NCBI GenBank assembly: GCA_028711485.1
Contig: JAQTSF010000027.1
Location: 1-8,804 of the forward strand
DNA length: 8,804 nt
Direction: 5' to 3'
Source of the DNA: Candidatus Iainarchaeum sp.
Lineage (GTDB): Archaea; Micrarchaeota; Micrarchaeia; Anstonellales; Bilamarchaeaceae
Positions 1 through 6,178 of this stretch are shown here, in pieces. The number at the start of each line of letters is the position of its first letter. Position 1 is the first letter of the stretch. The translations under genes and the position numbers were made by a program. The notes under the pieces are model-generated. The model made no database searches and had not been told where the DNA came from. It worked only from the letters and a program-made list of their open reading frames with translations.

Positions 1-53
1 GGCGACCAGTCATCCTCCCATAGAATGAGTGTTACATCAGTAATACGCACCAT
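1..53 (-). CDS. N-terminal fragment of a truncated gene, possibly enolase-superfamily (MR/MLE)
   Basis: An ATG at 53 reading leftwards opens 17 codons with no stop and leaves the window. The peptide reads MVRITDVTLILWEDDWS. A start of the form M-(K/R)-I-T-D-V-x-L is common at the N-terminus of mandelate racemase/muconate lactonizing enzymes (enolase superfamily), but 17 residues cannot prove this. A purine-rich GGAAAGGG lies about 11 bases upstream of the ATG; it differs from the GGTGAT-type sites of most other genes here. The fragment is about 47% G+C by my count, clearly above its surroundings. It lies downstream of, and on the same strand as, the 104-775 gene. It could also be a chance open frame. 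Confidence 0.3.
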   Translation of the reverse strand, partial: MVRITDVTLILWEDDWS

Positions 54-103
54 AATGATTTAAACCCTTTCCATTTGGTTAAAAATAGTAAATTGGTATA
101 ATG

Positions 104-775
104 CTAAAAACTACCAGTAGCAGTTAAAGTAATTTCTAAATTTTTAGGAGTATAAAAAACTGTATCTATACCTAAATATACGCTTTTATCAATTAAAAAA
201 GAATAAGATAATCCAACATTTCTCTCTGAACCATGAGAATATTTTAAATCTAAGTCACCAATAGATACTGGAATAGTAAATCCTACGCCAATATTTGGTG
301 AACTGAACGAAATTTTGCCGGGTTCTGTTGTTGCTCCGAATGATTCTAAAAGTAAATATGGGCTCCCGGGAACAGTTGGAAGGAGAGAAAGTGGGATAGT
401 AAATAATATGTATTGATCTAATTCAATTAATGTTATCTCTGGTAAAACAACATCTAACGTATGAGATGGTTTTTGATCTGGTTTGTGAAGCAGTGTAATA
501 GGAACAACTAGTAATTTTGGATTAGTTGGTTCTGTATATGATGATTTCCTGCTTTCTAGAGATCTAAGTAAATCTCCTAAAATAGCTATTCTTTCAATAT
601 CTGGAGTAGTAGAGGTATTAAGATTACTTAAAGCTCTATAAAGATTTATTTTCAATTTATCTAATTGTGATCCGCTTAGATTACCTTCAATTACGCTTTT
701 TTTTAGTTGTTTTAATTGTTCTGAAGTTGCAGTTTCTAAAAAATTAACTGAAAAATCTAATTTCCCAAGCAACAT
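104..775 (-). CDS. beta-rich hypothetical protein, 223 aa, function unknown
   Basis: I do not recognise a family. Residues 1-75 look helical and polar (LKQLKKSVIEG, IERIAILGDLLRSLESRK). From about residue 88 the chain becomes a series of extended segments. The last 70 residues alternate polar and hydrophobic positions in strands of about 8-10 residues (VGFTIPV, LDLKYSHG, VGLSYSFL, VYLGIDTVFY, LEITLTATGSF) separated by Gly/Asn/Ser turns, and the protein ends in phenylalanine. That texture resembles a bacterial outer-membrane barrel or a phage/surface beta protein. No signal peptide or transmembrane helix is visible, so secretion is not supported. The ATG at 775 has no ribosome binding site, but a TTTAAA box sits about 28 bases upstream, which would fit a leaderless transcript. 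It is divergent from the gene at 881. Confidence 0.7.
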   Translation of the reverse strand: MLLGKLDFSVNFLETATSEQLKQLKKSVIEGNLSGSQLDKLKINLYRALSNLNTSTTPDIERIAILGDLLRSLESRKSSYTEPTNPKLLVVPITLLHKPDQKPSHTLDVVLPEITLIELDQYILFTIPLSLLPTVPGSPYLLLESFGATTEPGKISFSSPNIGVGFTIPVSIGDLDLKYSHGSERNVGLSYSFLIDKSVYLGIDTVFYTPKNLEITLTATGSF

Positions 776-880
776 TAATATGATATCTGATGAGATAATA
801 ATTTAAATTCTTAGTATATAGCATATAACTAAGAACTAAGTGGTTCTGTGACTATAGGTTGCGGAACCGAGGGTGATTGT
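776..880. promoter_or_regulatory. divergent promoter region with dyad and AACTAAG tandem repeat
   Basis: This spacer separates the genes starting at 775 (minus) and 881 (plus). A symmetric ATTTAAAT at 801-808 lies about 28 bases from the minus-strand ATG and could serve as TATA box in either direction. An imperfect dyad at 810-833 has arms CTTAGT and ACTAAG. It overlaps a perfect tandem repeat, AACTAAG twice, at 827-840. Short inverted repeats AGAAC/GTTCT (832-836/843-847) and GGTT/AACC (857-860/865-868) follow before the ribosome binding site GGTGAT at 872-877. The elements are visible; regulatory function is inferred. Confidence 0.4.
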
Positions 881-1312
881 GTGGGTATCCTTGATTCAAT
901 TCTAGGAAGCAACAAAGAAGAACCGAGTGATGAAGTAAGAACTTCTGGAAAACCGTTTGTAGTGTCTACTAAATTTTTGCCTATAAGGCTTGCGGCAATG
1001 AAGGAAGGAAAAATCGGATTGGATATAAAAATAAAGAATAATACCGGAGAAAAACAACTAGTTTCTGTTGATGCACTTCTTCAAAATCATGCAATGATTG
1101 GTTTTGATCCGACTTGTATAAATAAACATGTTGAAAAGAGAGTGGGTGAAATTGAACCTGGAGAAACCAAAGAAATAACGGTTATGATTTGGGGAAGCAA
1201 TCAAACAAAAGATGGGGAATATCCGATAAGATTAACATTTTATTCTCATTATTTGGATTATAAAAGAGTGCTCAATTATATGGAAAAAACAGTTACTGTA
1301 AGAGTTGTGTAA
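881..1312 (+). CDS. small beta-sandwich (Ig-like) hypothetical protein, 143 aa
   Basis: Function unknown. I chose the GTG at 881 rather than the in-frame GTG at 848, because GGTGAT at 872-877 ends exactly three bases before it, the spacing used by most genes in this window. The protein starts MGILDSILGS, an amphipathic leader without a signal peptide. After an acidic linker it becomes beta-rich: FVVSTKFLPIRL, IGLDIKIKNNTGEKQLVSVD, an I-x-PGET turn at 91-96 leading into KEITVMI, then DGEYPIRLTFYSHY and a final TVTVRVV. The pattern (strand, N-N-T-G, strand, PGET, strand, DGxY) is typical of CARDB/Ig-like sandwich domains that bind ligands or partners. Two cysteines would be the only thiols if translation began at 848. 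The 3' end is convergent with the metallo-hydrolase, only 10 bases away. Confidence 0.65.
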   Translation: MGILDSILGSNKEEPSDEVRTSGKPFVVSTKFLPIRLAAMKEGKIGLDIKIKNNTGEKQLVSVDALLQNHAMIGFDPTCINKHVEKRVGEIEPGETKEITVMIWGSNQTKDGEYPIRLTFYSHYLDYKRVLNYMEKTVTVRVV

Positions 1313-1322
1313 ATAGTAGCTT

Positions 1323-1901
1323 TCAAATCAAAAATTCCATTAATTTTTTTATATATTCTTTTTCTTTTATTTCTTTACCATGCCCAGGGTAAATAGTATC
1401 TATATCAAAAGTTGAAAGCTTTTCATATGAATTTTTTAATTTTTCAAAATTGCTTGAAGGAAGATCTGTTCTCGGAAGATTATAATCTGGAAATATAGTA
1501 TCTCCTGAAAATAAAGAACGAGTTTTTTGTTCATATATGCATATGGAACTTTCACAATGTCCTGGGGTAGATATTATTTCAAATATATGATTACCATAAT
1601 TAAGTATATCCCCATCATCTAATGAAGAATCAATAGTAATTTTAGGAAAATTTAATCCAATATAACTACACAGACAAGAGTTATCATCCTTTGAATTAAT
1701 TGCTCTCATTGCATATCGACTTGCTGCTTTTTTGAATGGATAATTTTCAGCTCCATAAAAATGATCACAGTGAGAGTGTGTAATAATTAGAAGGTCTGCT
1801 TTTGGTGGAATAGAATTTAGAGGAGCATCGATAACTACGCTTCCAATTTGATAGCCATTACACAGAATACTATTTCCTTTTCCTTTAATCGTTTTAATCA
1901 T
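1323..1901 (-). CDS. metallo-beta-lactamase-fold hydrolase, 192 aa
   Basis: This is a complete single-domain MBL-fold hydrolase of the compact glyoxalase II-like type. The zinc ligands are all visible: the H-x-H-x-D-H motif in THSHCDH (His42, His44, Asp46, His47), His115 in STPGH, Asp134 in FSGDT and His174 in YPGHG. The family hydrolyses thioesters, lactones or phosphoesters, or oxidises persulfides. The sequence does not show which substrate is used, and C45 within the motif is not diagnostic. The ATG at 1901 follows GGTGTT with three intervening bases. It lies 14 bases downstream of the winged-helix gene on the same strand, so the two very likely form one operon, with the regulator possibly controlling the enzyme. 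No export signal is seen, so the protein is probably cytoplasmic. Confidence 0.92.
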   Translation of the reverse strand: MIKTIKGKGNSILCNGYQIGSVVIDAPLNSIPPKADLLIITHSHCDHFYGAENYPFKKAASRYAMRAINSKDDNSCLCSYIGLNFPKITIDSSLDDGDILNYGNHIFEIISTPGHCESSICIYEQKTRSLFSGDTIFPDYNLPRTDLPSSNFEKLKNSYEKLSTFDIDTIYPGHGKEIKEKEYIKKLMEFLI

Positions 1902-1915
1902 TTGAACACCTTTAT

Positions 1916-2239
1916 TTAAACAGTTGAATTTGTTTTTTGTTTCGAATTTAAATCATCTTGAGGTATTCCTGTATTTTTTAAATCTACATTCATACGTTCG
2001 ATATTTTCTAGAAGAGAGGCAAGTTGCATTCCTTTATCTGTGAGTTTTAAAATATTTCTTTTTCCTTTTTTCTCCTTTGAAATTAAAGAGAATTTTTCTA
2101 ACTTGGGTATTAGTTTCATTAAATAAACATAGGTCATTCCTGATTCCTTGCATAAAGTATTAAGTGTCCATTCTTTTTCAGTATTTTTTAGACAGATTAA
2201 AAGTTTAGAGGTTTTTCGACGTAAAAATAAATCAATCAT
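1916..2239 (-). CDS. archaeal winged-helix transcriptional regulator (MarR-like), 107 aa
   Basis: Starting at the ATG at 2239, the protein reads MIDLFLRRKTSKLLICL, then a helix-turn-helix stretch (WTLNTLCKESGMTYVYLMKLIPKLEKFSLI), a basic wing (SKEKKGKRNILKLTDKG) and a helix (MQLASLLENIERM). This matches the layout of small archaeal winged-helix proteins: an LLR-K-x-(A/S)-K-(I/L)-L start, recognition helix, G-R/K wing, L-T-x-K-G. The tail (about 84-107) is polar. A longer GTG start at 2287 is possible, but its extra 16 residues are hydrophobic and lie outside the fold. No ribosome binding site precedes 2239; an AT-rich ATATATTTTTA at about 2263-2273 sits at TATA distance for a leaderless message. 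It is divergent from the two-repeat protein gene, with dyads between them, which suggests autoregulation (inference). Metallo-hydrolase follows. Confidence 0.8.
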   Translation of the reverse strand: MIDLFLRRKTSKLLICLKNTEKEWTLNTLCKESGMTYVYLMKLIPKLEKFSLISKEKKGKRNILKLTDKGMQLASLLENIERMNVDLKNTGIPQDDLNSKQKTNSTV

Positions 2240-2287
2240 AAGTAGAGTAGCAAGAGGATAAATAAAAATATATCGGAAATTATACAC

Positions 2288-2299
2288 TCGGAGCTCCGA
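2288..2299. promoter_or_regulatory. 12-bp perfect palindrome, candidate operator
   Basis: TCGGAGCTCCGA is a perfect palindrome in an otherwise AT-rich divergent spacer. It lies just upstream of the TATA box of the plus-strand gene and upstream of the winged-helix gene. It would suit a dimeric regulator such as the adjacent winged-helix protein. The palindrome is seen directly; binding is inferred. It could instead overlap the start if the GTG at 2287 were used. Confidence 0.4.
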
Positions 2300-2300
2300 C

Positions 2301-2363
2301 GGAAAGATTTAAAAAGATGTATTAGAATATAACACAGAAGACATTGTCTTTTTAGGTGGATGT
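2301..2363 (+). promoter_or_regulatory. promoter, TSS-proximal dyad and RBS of the two-repeat protein gene
   Basis: A purine-rich GGAAAG (2301-2306, BRE-like) precedes TTTAAAAA (2308-2315), a good archaeal TATA box. Transcription would start about 25-27 bases downstream, near 2338. Exactly there lies a dyad AAGACA-T-TGTCTT (2338-2350), where a bound repressor would block initiation. The ribosome binding site GGTGGA (2355-2360) ends three bases before the ATG. Confidence 0.5.
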
Positions 2364-2585
2364 ATGGCAAAAGGAAGAAAAATCGGAAATGAAAAAGTAA
2401 GTAGAGAAGATGGATACCTTTATTATATAGGGAAAGACGGATTTGTTTGGCAAGCTCCAATGAAACACAATACCCGCGGAAAAAAGAGAAAAGTTGGTTC
2501 TGAAAGAATCAATAAAAAATCAGGGTATATGTACTATCTTGGAAAAGATGGGTACGTTTGGGAAACAAAATTGAAAAATGCATAA
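2364..2585 (+). CDS. 73-aa basic protein of two tandem GY-x-YY-x-GKDG-x-VW repeats
   Basis: The whole protein is an internal duplication with a period of 37 residues. Copy 1 spans Lys6 to Lys34 and copy 2 Lys43 to Lys71. The shared core is K-(I/V)-G-x-E-(K/R) followed by GY-x-YY-x-GKDG-(F/Y)-VW, then Lys. The joint is a basic HNTRGKKRK stretch. Each copy looks like a beta hairpin with surface aromatics, and the protein is strongly basic, so nucleic-acid or ribosome binding is possible but not shown. I recall similar short proteins in uncultivated archaea, with no assigned function. The start follows GGTGGA at three bases. A T-tract terminator follows the stop, so it appears to be a single-gene unit, divergent from the winged-helix/hydrolase operon. 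Confidence 0.8.
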   Translation: MAKGRKIGNEKVSREDGYLYYIGKDGFVWQAPMKHNTRGKKRKVGSERINKKSGYMYYLGKDGYVWETKLKNA

Positions 2586-2622
2586 TTTTATCCGTTTTTC
2601 TTTTTTTATTTTTTTATAGCTT
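2586..2622 (+). terminator. T-tract archaeal terminator
   Basis: Directly after the stop there are several runs of T (TTTT, TTTTT, TTTTTTT, TTTTTT) with few interruptions. This is the usual form of intrinsic termination in archaea, where no hairpin is needed. It separates the two-repeat gene from rps6e. Confidence 0.6.
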
Positions 2623-2646
2623 AAAAAATTAAATCCTTTTTTAAAT

Positions 2647-2698
2647 CTATTTAAATAGAATATATTCTACAAATTTTATTAAAAAAAGGTGGAGAATA
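2647..2698 (+). promoter_or_regulatory. promoter of the rps6e-aif2g unit
   Basis: TATTTAAATA at about 2648-2657 is a TATA box within the palindrome CTATTTAAATAG (2647-2658). It overlaps a second palindrome TAGAATATATTCTA (2656-2669). The expected transcription start is near 2680. The ribosome binding site AGGTGGAG (around 2688-2695) precedes the ATG at 2699 with a slightly longer gap than in neighbouring genes. Confidence 0.5.
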
Positions 2699-3091
2699 AT
2701 GAAATTAGTAATATCAGAACCAAAAACAGGAAAAAGCTATCAAGTAGAGCTTTCAGAAGATAAAAAAGCATTCCTATTAGATAAAAAAATAGGTGAAAAA
2801 GTAGAAGGTTCTTTGATAGGCGCGGATGGATATGAAATGGAAATCACTGGAGGGAGTGATGACAGCGGATTTCCGATGAGAAATGATATTTACGGAAGCA
2901 GGAAAGTAAGAGCGCATTTGGGCAAAGGAGTCGGGTATAGACCTGAAAGCAAAGGAGAAAAGAAAAAGAAAATGGTTAGAGGAAATGCCGTATCCTCTGA
3001 AACAAGTCAGGTGAATATGAGAGTAATGAAGGAAGGATCAAAAAAACTTGAAGAATTGTTTGGAAAACCAAAAGAAGAGAAGAAGGAGTAA
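2699..3091 (+). CDS. rps6e: 30S ribosomal protein S6e
   Basis: This is a structural protein of the small ribosomal subunit, present in archaea and eukaryotes only. The 130-residue length is normal for the archaeal form, which lacks the phosphorylated C-terminal extension of eukaryotic RPS6. Family landmarks: an N-terminal MKLVISEPKTGKSYQVEL strand pair; GEKVEGSLIG; the hallmark ITGGSDDSGFPMRNDI at about 49-64; and the basic GYRPESKGEKKKKMVRGNAV segment at about 79-98, which matches the conserved rRNA-binding YRPR-x-x-GER-(R/K)-RK-x-VRG motif. The C-terminus is a charged helix rich in Lys/Glu. The gene is 10 bases upstream of aif2g, an arrangement also known in other archaea. Confidence 0.97.
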   Translation: MKLVISEPKTGKSYQVELSEDKKAFLLDKKIGEKVEGSLIGADGYEMEITGGSDDSGFPMRNDIYGSRKVRAHLGKGVGYRPESKGEKKKKMVRGNAVSSETSQVNMRVMKEGSKKLEELFGKPKEEKKE

Positions 3092-3101
3092 GGTGTATTT
3101 T

Positions 3102-4292
3102 TTGCAGGCTGAGATAAATGTTGGATTGTTTGGACATGTTGATCATGGTAAAACAACCCTTACGAAAGCAATAACTGGAAAATGGACAGATACTCATAGT
3201 GAGGAGATAAAAAGAGGAATTTCTATAAGATTGGGATATGCGGATAGTGATATAAATTTCTGTCCTTCATGTAAAAAACACACTTTTGAAAAAAAATGTT
3301 CATGCGGAGCTGAAACAAAATTAAAGAGAAGAATTTCTTTTATAGACGCACCTGGACACGAAACACTTATGACTACGGCGATATCAGCTTCATCGATAAT
3401 TGATTATGCACTTCTTTTGATATCTGCAAATGAACAATGTCCTCAACCTCAAACAAAGGAGCATCTTATGGTGCTTGAAGCAATAGGGTTTGAGAAGTTG
3501 ATAATAGTACAGACAAAAATAGATTTAGTTAGTAAAGAAAAGGCACTTGAGAATTATAAGCAAATAAAGGAATTTATAGGACAAACTAAATTTAAGGATA
3601 AAGAGATAATAATAATACCTGTATGCGCATTCCACAAATTAAATATAGATACAATAGCTGAAGAAATTGAAAAAAGATGGCCAACACCAAAAAGAAATGA
3701 AAATGATTCTTTAAGGATATATATCTCAAGATCCTTTGACATAAATAAACCAGGAATGGAAGTAAAAAAATTAAACGGCGGAGTTATAGGAGGATCTATT
3801 GCAAGAGGTATAATAAAAAATGGGGATGATGTAGTTCTTTCCCCTGGAATAGCACAAAAAGAAGGGAAAGTAAAACAGGTAACTATAAAAGTTAACGGAT
3901 TAAGAGCTGAAAATGAAAAATTAGAGATTGCAAAACCTGGTGGATTGATAGCAATAGGAACAAACCTTGATCCTTCGATAACTAAATCTGATGGAATGGT
4001 TGGGTCGGTTATAGGCTCAAAAGAGGATCCTCCCAAAGTATTCAAAGAGATACAAATCAAATATCAGATATTGAAGAGATCAGATATGGAAACTGTATCT
4101 TTGCGTGAAGGGGAACCAGTAGTTATAAATGTCCATACTGCAACAACAGTGGGAGTTATAGACAAACTAAAAAAAGGAACTGCTTTTATTATTCTTAAAA
4201 AACCTATTGCATGCGACAGTGGATTAAAGGCAGCAATAAGCAAAAGGATTGGCCAAAGATGGAGACTCACCGCCTTAGGCGAAATAATTTAA
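3102..4292 (+). CDS. eif2g: translation initiation factor aIF2 subunit gamma
   Basis: This GTPase core of archaeal IF2 delivers initiator Met-tRNA to the 30S subunit. About 396 aa are read from TTG at 3102, preceded by AGGTG at 3091-3095; GTG at 3093 is an alternative adding three residues. G domain: GHVDHGKT (11-18), switch 1 KRGISIRLGY, a cysteine cluster CPSC (54-57) with CSC (66-68), and DAPGHE (82-87). The G4 motif is QTKID (137-141), where Thr replaces the usual Asn of NKxD. G5 is weak (VCAFHKLNID). Domains II and III follow (GGVIGGSIARG; the closing SKRIGQRWRLTALG matches the family's A-x-S-x-R-x-x-x-RWRL-x-x-x-G end). The second half of the zinc knuckle is CxC rather than CxxC. The family identity is secure; these are divergent features. 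A frame extension into rps6e is not a believable start. Confidence 0.95.
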   Translation: MQAEINVGLFGHVDHGKTTLTKAITGKWTDTHSEEIKRGISIRLGYADSDINFCPSCKKHTFEKKCSCGAETKLKRRISFIDAPGHETLMTTAISASSIIDYALLLISANEQCPQPQTKEHLMVLEAIGFEKLIIVQTKIDLVSKEKALENYKQIKEFIGQTKFKDKEIIIIPVCAFHKLNIDTIAEEIEKRWPTPKRNENDSLRIYISRSFDINKPGMEVKKLNGGVIGGSIARGIIKNGDDVVLSPGIAQKEGKVKQVTIKVNGLRAENEKLEIAKPGGLIAIGTNLDPSITKSDGMVGSVIGSKEDPPKVFKEIQIKYQILKRSDMETVSLREGEPVVINVHTATTVGVIDKLKKGTAFIILKKPIACDSGLKAAISKRIGQRWRLTALGEII

Positions 4293-4373
4293 TAAAAAAT
4301 AAATAATAATAGCATTAGCAAATGGGTTAGTAAGTAATAAAAAATTTGCGTGCACTATATTCTAAGTGATTCT

Positions 4374-4556
4374 ATGGAAATAAAAAATAAAAAAGTAAGT
4401 ACAGATGTTTCTAAATTTATGGAAAATAAGGAAGAGGAAGTATTTTCTCCTGAAAAAATACTTTTAACTGATACAGATCCTATAAAAATCCCTGAAATGA
4501 TGAAACAGGATTTGAAAAAAATGGAAATGTTTTCTAAACGAGAGTGGAAAAAATAG
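4374..4556 (+). CDS. small charged hypothetical protein, 60 aa
   Basis: Unknown family. I chose the ATG at 4374 because AGTGAT at 4365-4370 ends exactly three bases upstream; a GTG at 4350 has no such site. The protein is rich in Lys and Glu (MEIKNKKVSTDVSKFMENKEEE...) with a more hydrophobic middle (FSPEKILLTDTDPIKIP) and a Met/Lys-rich helix at the end. It has no cysteine, no membrane segment and no recognisable motif. The last base of its stop codon is also the first base of the next gene's ribosome binding site, so it is probably translationally coupled to the transaldolase gene. In many archaea the gene after aIF2 gamma encodes a PIN-domain protein; this is not one. Upstream, 4293-4373 is AT-rich and holds possible but unconvincing TATA boxes. 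Confidence 0.6.
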   Translation: MEIKNKKVSTDVSKFMENKEEEVFSPEKILLTDTDPIKIPEMMKQDLKKMEMFSKREWKK

Positions 4557-4564
4557 GTGAAAAT

Positions 4565-5215
4565 ATGAAATTTTTTATAGATAGTGCAGATGTCGATGCA
4601 ATAAGAAAATATGCTGAAATAGGTTTGGTGGATGGAGTTACTACAAATCCCACGATAATAATGAAAAGTGGAAGGGAACATAAGGAAGTAATAAGGGAGA
4701 TTGCATCAATCATATCTGGACCCATAAGTGTAGAAGGAATATCTGATACCTGCGAAGAAATTTTAGCAGAAGCTGAAGAATTTAGAAAATGGGCACAAAA
4801 TGTTGTTATAAAAGTTCCTATGACGCGAGAGGGTTTAAAGGCAGTAAAAATACTTGAAGAAAAAGGGGTTAGTACAAATGTAACTCTTGTTTTTAGTGCT
4901 TCCCAGGCACTATTAGCAGCAAAAGCAGGAGCATCTTATGTATCCCCATTTGTCGGAAGACTTGATGATATAGGAGTAAAAGGAATGGATGTAGTAGGAG
5001 AAATTATGGATATTTATATGAATCATTGGTATAAAACAAAAGTAATTGTTGCATCCGTAAGATCATTATCCCATGTTATTGATTCAGCAAAACTTGGTGC
5101 ACACATAGCAACAATACCTCCGAAAATTCTTGATGAAATGTGGGAACATGATCTCACAAAAAAAGGAATAGCGCAATTTAGGGAAGATTATAAGAAAACA
5201 TCAAGAAAAGGATAG
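4565..5215 (+). CDS. tal: transaldolase, small TalC/FSA-type
   Basis: A cytoplasmic class I aldolase of the roughly 215-residue TalC subfamily, transferring a dihydroxyacetone unit between sugar phosphates. MKFFIDSADVDAIRK is the typical N-terminus. Signature 1 is DGVTTNPTII (23-32). The Schiff-base lysine is Lys83 in VVIKVPMT. GVSTNVTLVFS (101-111) and AGASYVSPFVGRLDD (121-135) are the other hallmarks. Two positions separate transaldolases from fructose-6-phosphate aldolases in this subfamily: here Glu57 (ISVEGIS, Gln in E. coli FSA) and Phe129 (SPFVGR, Tyr in FSA). Both favour transaldolase activity. The start at 4565 follows GGTGAA by three bases; a longer frame from GTG at 4544 would overlap the previous gene. 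It is the second gene of the sugar operon, 17 bases before the epimerase gene. Confidence 0.95.
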   Translation: MKFFIDSADVDAIRKYAEIGLVDGVTTNPTIIMKSGREHKEVIREIASIISGPISVEGISDTCEEILAEAEEFRKWAQNVVIKVPMTREGLKAVKILEEKGVSTNVTLVFSASQALLAAKAGASYVSPFVGRLDDIGVKGMDVVGEIMDIYMNHWYKTKVIVASVRSLSHVIDSAKLGAHIATIPPKILDEMWEHDLTKKGIAQFREDYKKTSRKG

Positions 5216-5232
5216 ATAATTAGGGATGAAAA

Positions 5233-6171
5233 ATGGAAACAGTAATGGTAACTGGTGGAGCTGGATTTATAGGTTCTCATTTGGTAGAGCGATTGCTGAA
5301 AGAAGGATATTCGGTAAAGATAATTGATAATTTTTCAACAGGAAAAGAAGAGAATATTGCTGATATAGCAAAAGATATAGAAATAATAAAAATAGATATA
5401 CAGGATAAGGAAAAGGTCTGGGAATCATTGAAGGGAGTGGATTATGTTTTTCATGATGCGGCAATGACATCTGTGGAAGAAAGCATAAAAAACCCTGCAA
5501 AATGTTGGAAAGTAAATATCACAGGAACCTTGCATCTTCTCAACGGATCAGTAAAGAATAATGTTAAAAGATTTATTTTTGCAAGTTCTGCAGCAGTTTA
5601 TGGGGGCAGTCTTCAGCTTCCAAAAAAAGAGGATATGGATTCTGTTCCTATCTCTCCATATGGGAATTCTAAAGTAATGGGAGAATTAAATGCATTAAAA
5701 TTCCACCAAAATGAAGGTTTGGATTGTGTTTCTCTGAGATATTTTAATGCGTATGGACCAAGAAATGATCCCAACTCACCTTATTCTGGAGTAATAAGTT
5801 CTTTTATAGGCAGAATGATAAATGATATTCAGCCAGTAATTTATGGAGATGGAAAACAAACAAGAGATTTTATATATGTCGATGATATTGTTGATGCTAA
5901 TATGCTTGCAATGAAAAATCAAAAAGCTCCTGGATTAACATTTAATATAGCAACTGGAAAACAAACAAGTCTTCTTGAACTTGTAGATGCATTAAATGCT
6001 CAATTTGGAAAAAATATAGTTCCTCATTTTAGAGAAGTGCGTGAGGGAGATATAACACATTCTTATGCAGATGTAACAAAGGCAAAAGAGATATTGGAAT
6101 TTGAATCAAAAACAAGCCTTAAGGAAGGTTTGGAAAAAACTATCGAATGGTTCAAGAATCCTAAAAAATAG
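5233..6171 (+). CDS. NAD-dependent UDP-sugar 4-epimerase-like protein (extended SDR)
   Basis: An extended short-chain dehydrogenase that most likely interconverts UDP-glucose/UDP-galactose or their N-acetyl forms by transient oxidation at C4. The Rossmann motif TGGAGFIG is at 7-14, the NAD-ribose acidic residue is in IIDNFSTG (30-37), and HDAAMTS is at 74-80. The catalytic set is SSAAVYGG (Ser119) and YGNSK (Tyr143, Lys147). The substrate domain has RYFNAYGPRNDPNSPYSG (from 169) and GDGKQTRDFIYVDD. The 312-residue length is normal. The RYFN-x-YGPR-(Q/N)-DP-x-SPYSGVIS pattern is common in archaeal/bacterial GalE/Gne-type enzymes; I cannot assign the exact UDP-sugar. It follows the transaldolase gene by 17 bases and precedes the mutase by 7. 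Its start has GGATGA three bases upstream, a variant of the local ribosome binding site. Confidence 0.93.
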   Translation: METVMVTGGAGFIGSHLVERLLKEGYSVKIIDNFSTGKEENIADIAKDIEIIKIDIQDKEKVWESLKGVDYVFHDAAMTSVEESIKNPAKCWKVNITGTLHLLNGSVKNNVKRFIFASSAAVYGGSLQLPKKEDMDSVPISPYGNSKVMGELNALKFHQNEGLDCVSLRYFNAYGPRNDPNSPYSGVISSFIGRMINDIQPVIYGDGKQTRDFIYVDDIVDANMLAMKNQKAPGLTFNIATGKQTSLLELVDALNAQFGKNIVPHFREVREGDITHSYADVTKAKEILEFESKTSLKEGLEKTIEWFKNPKK

Positions 6172-6178
6172 TGAAATT

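Noticed and set aside
848..880. Upstream GTG start for the 881-1312 protein
   Set aside because: The extra 11 residues have no ribosome binding site in register, whereas GTG at 881 has GGTGAT at the standard three-base distance.
2240..2287. N-terminal extension of the winged-helix protein from GTG at 2287
   Set aside because: It would add a hydrophobic segment outside the conserved fold; the ATG at 2239 matches the usual family start. The extension is not fully excluded.
3048..3101. Longer aIF2 gamma starting at 3048 inside rps6e
   Set aside because: The added residues (MKNCLENQKKRRRSK...) come from reading S6e codons in another frame, and no suitable ribosome binding site is positioned for it.
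3554..4060. 168-codon minus-strand frame opposite aIF2 gamma
   Set aside because: It lies wholly opposite conserved G-domain and domain II coding sequence and has no signals of its own.
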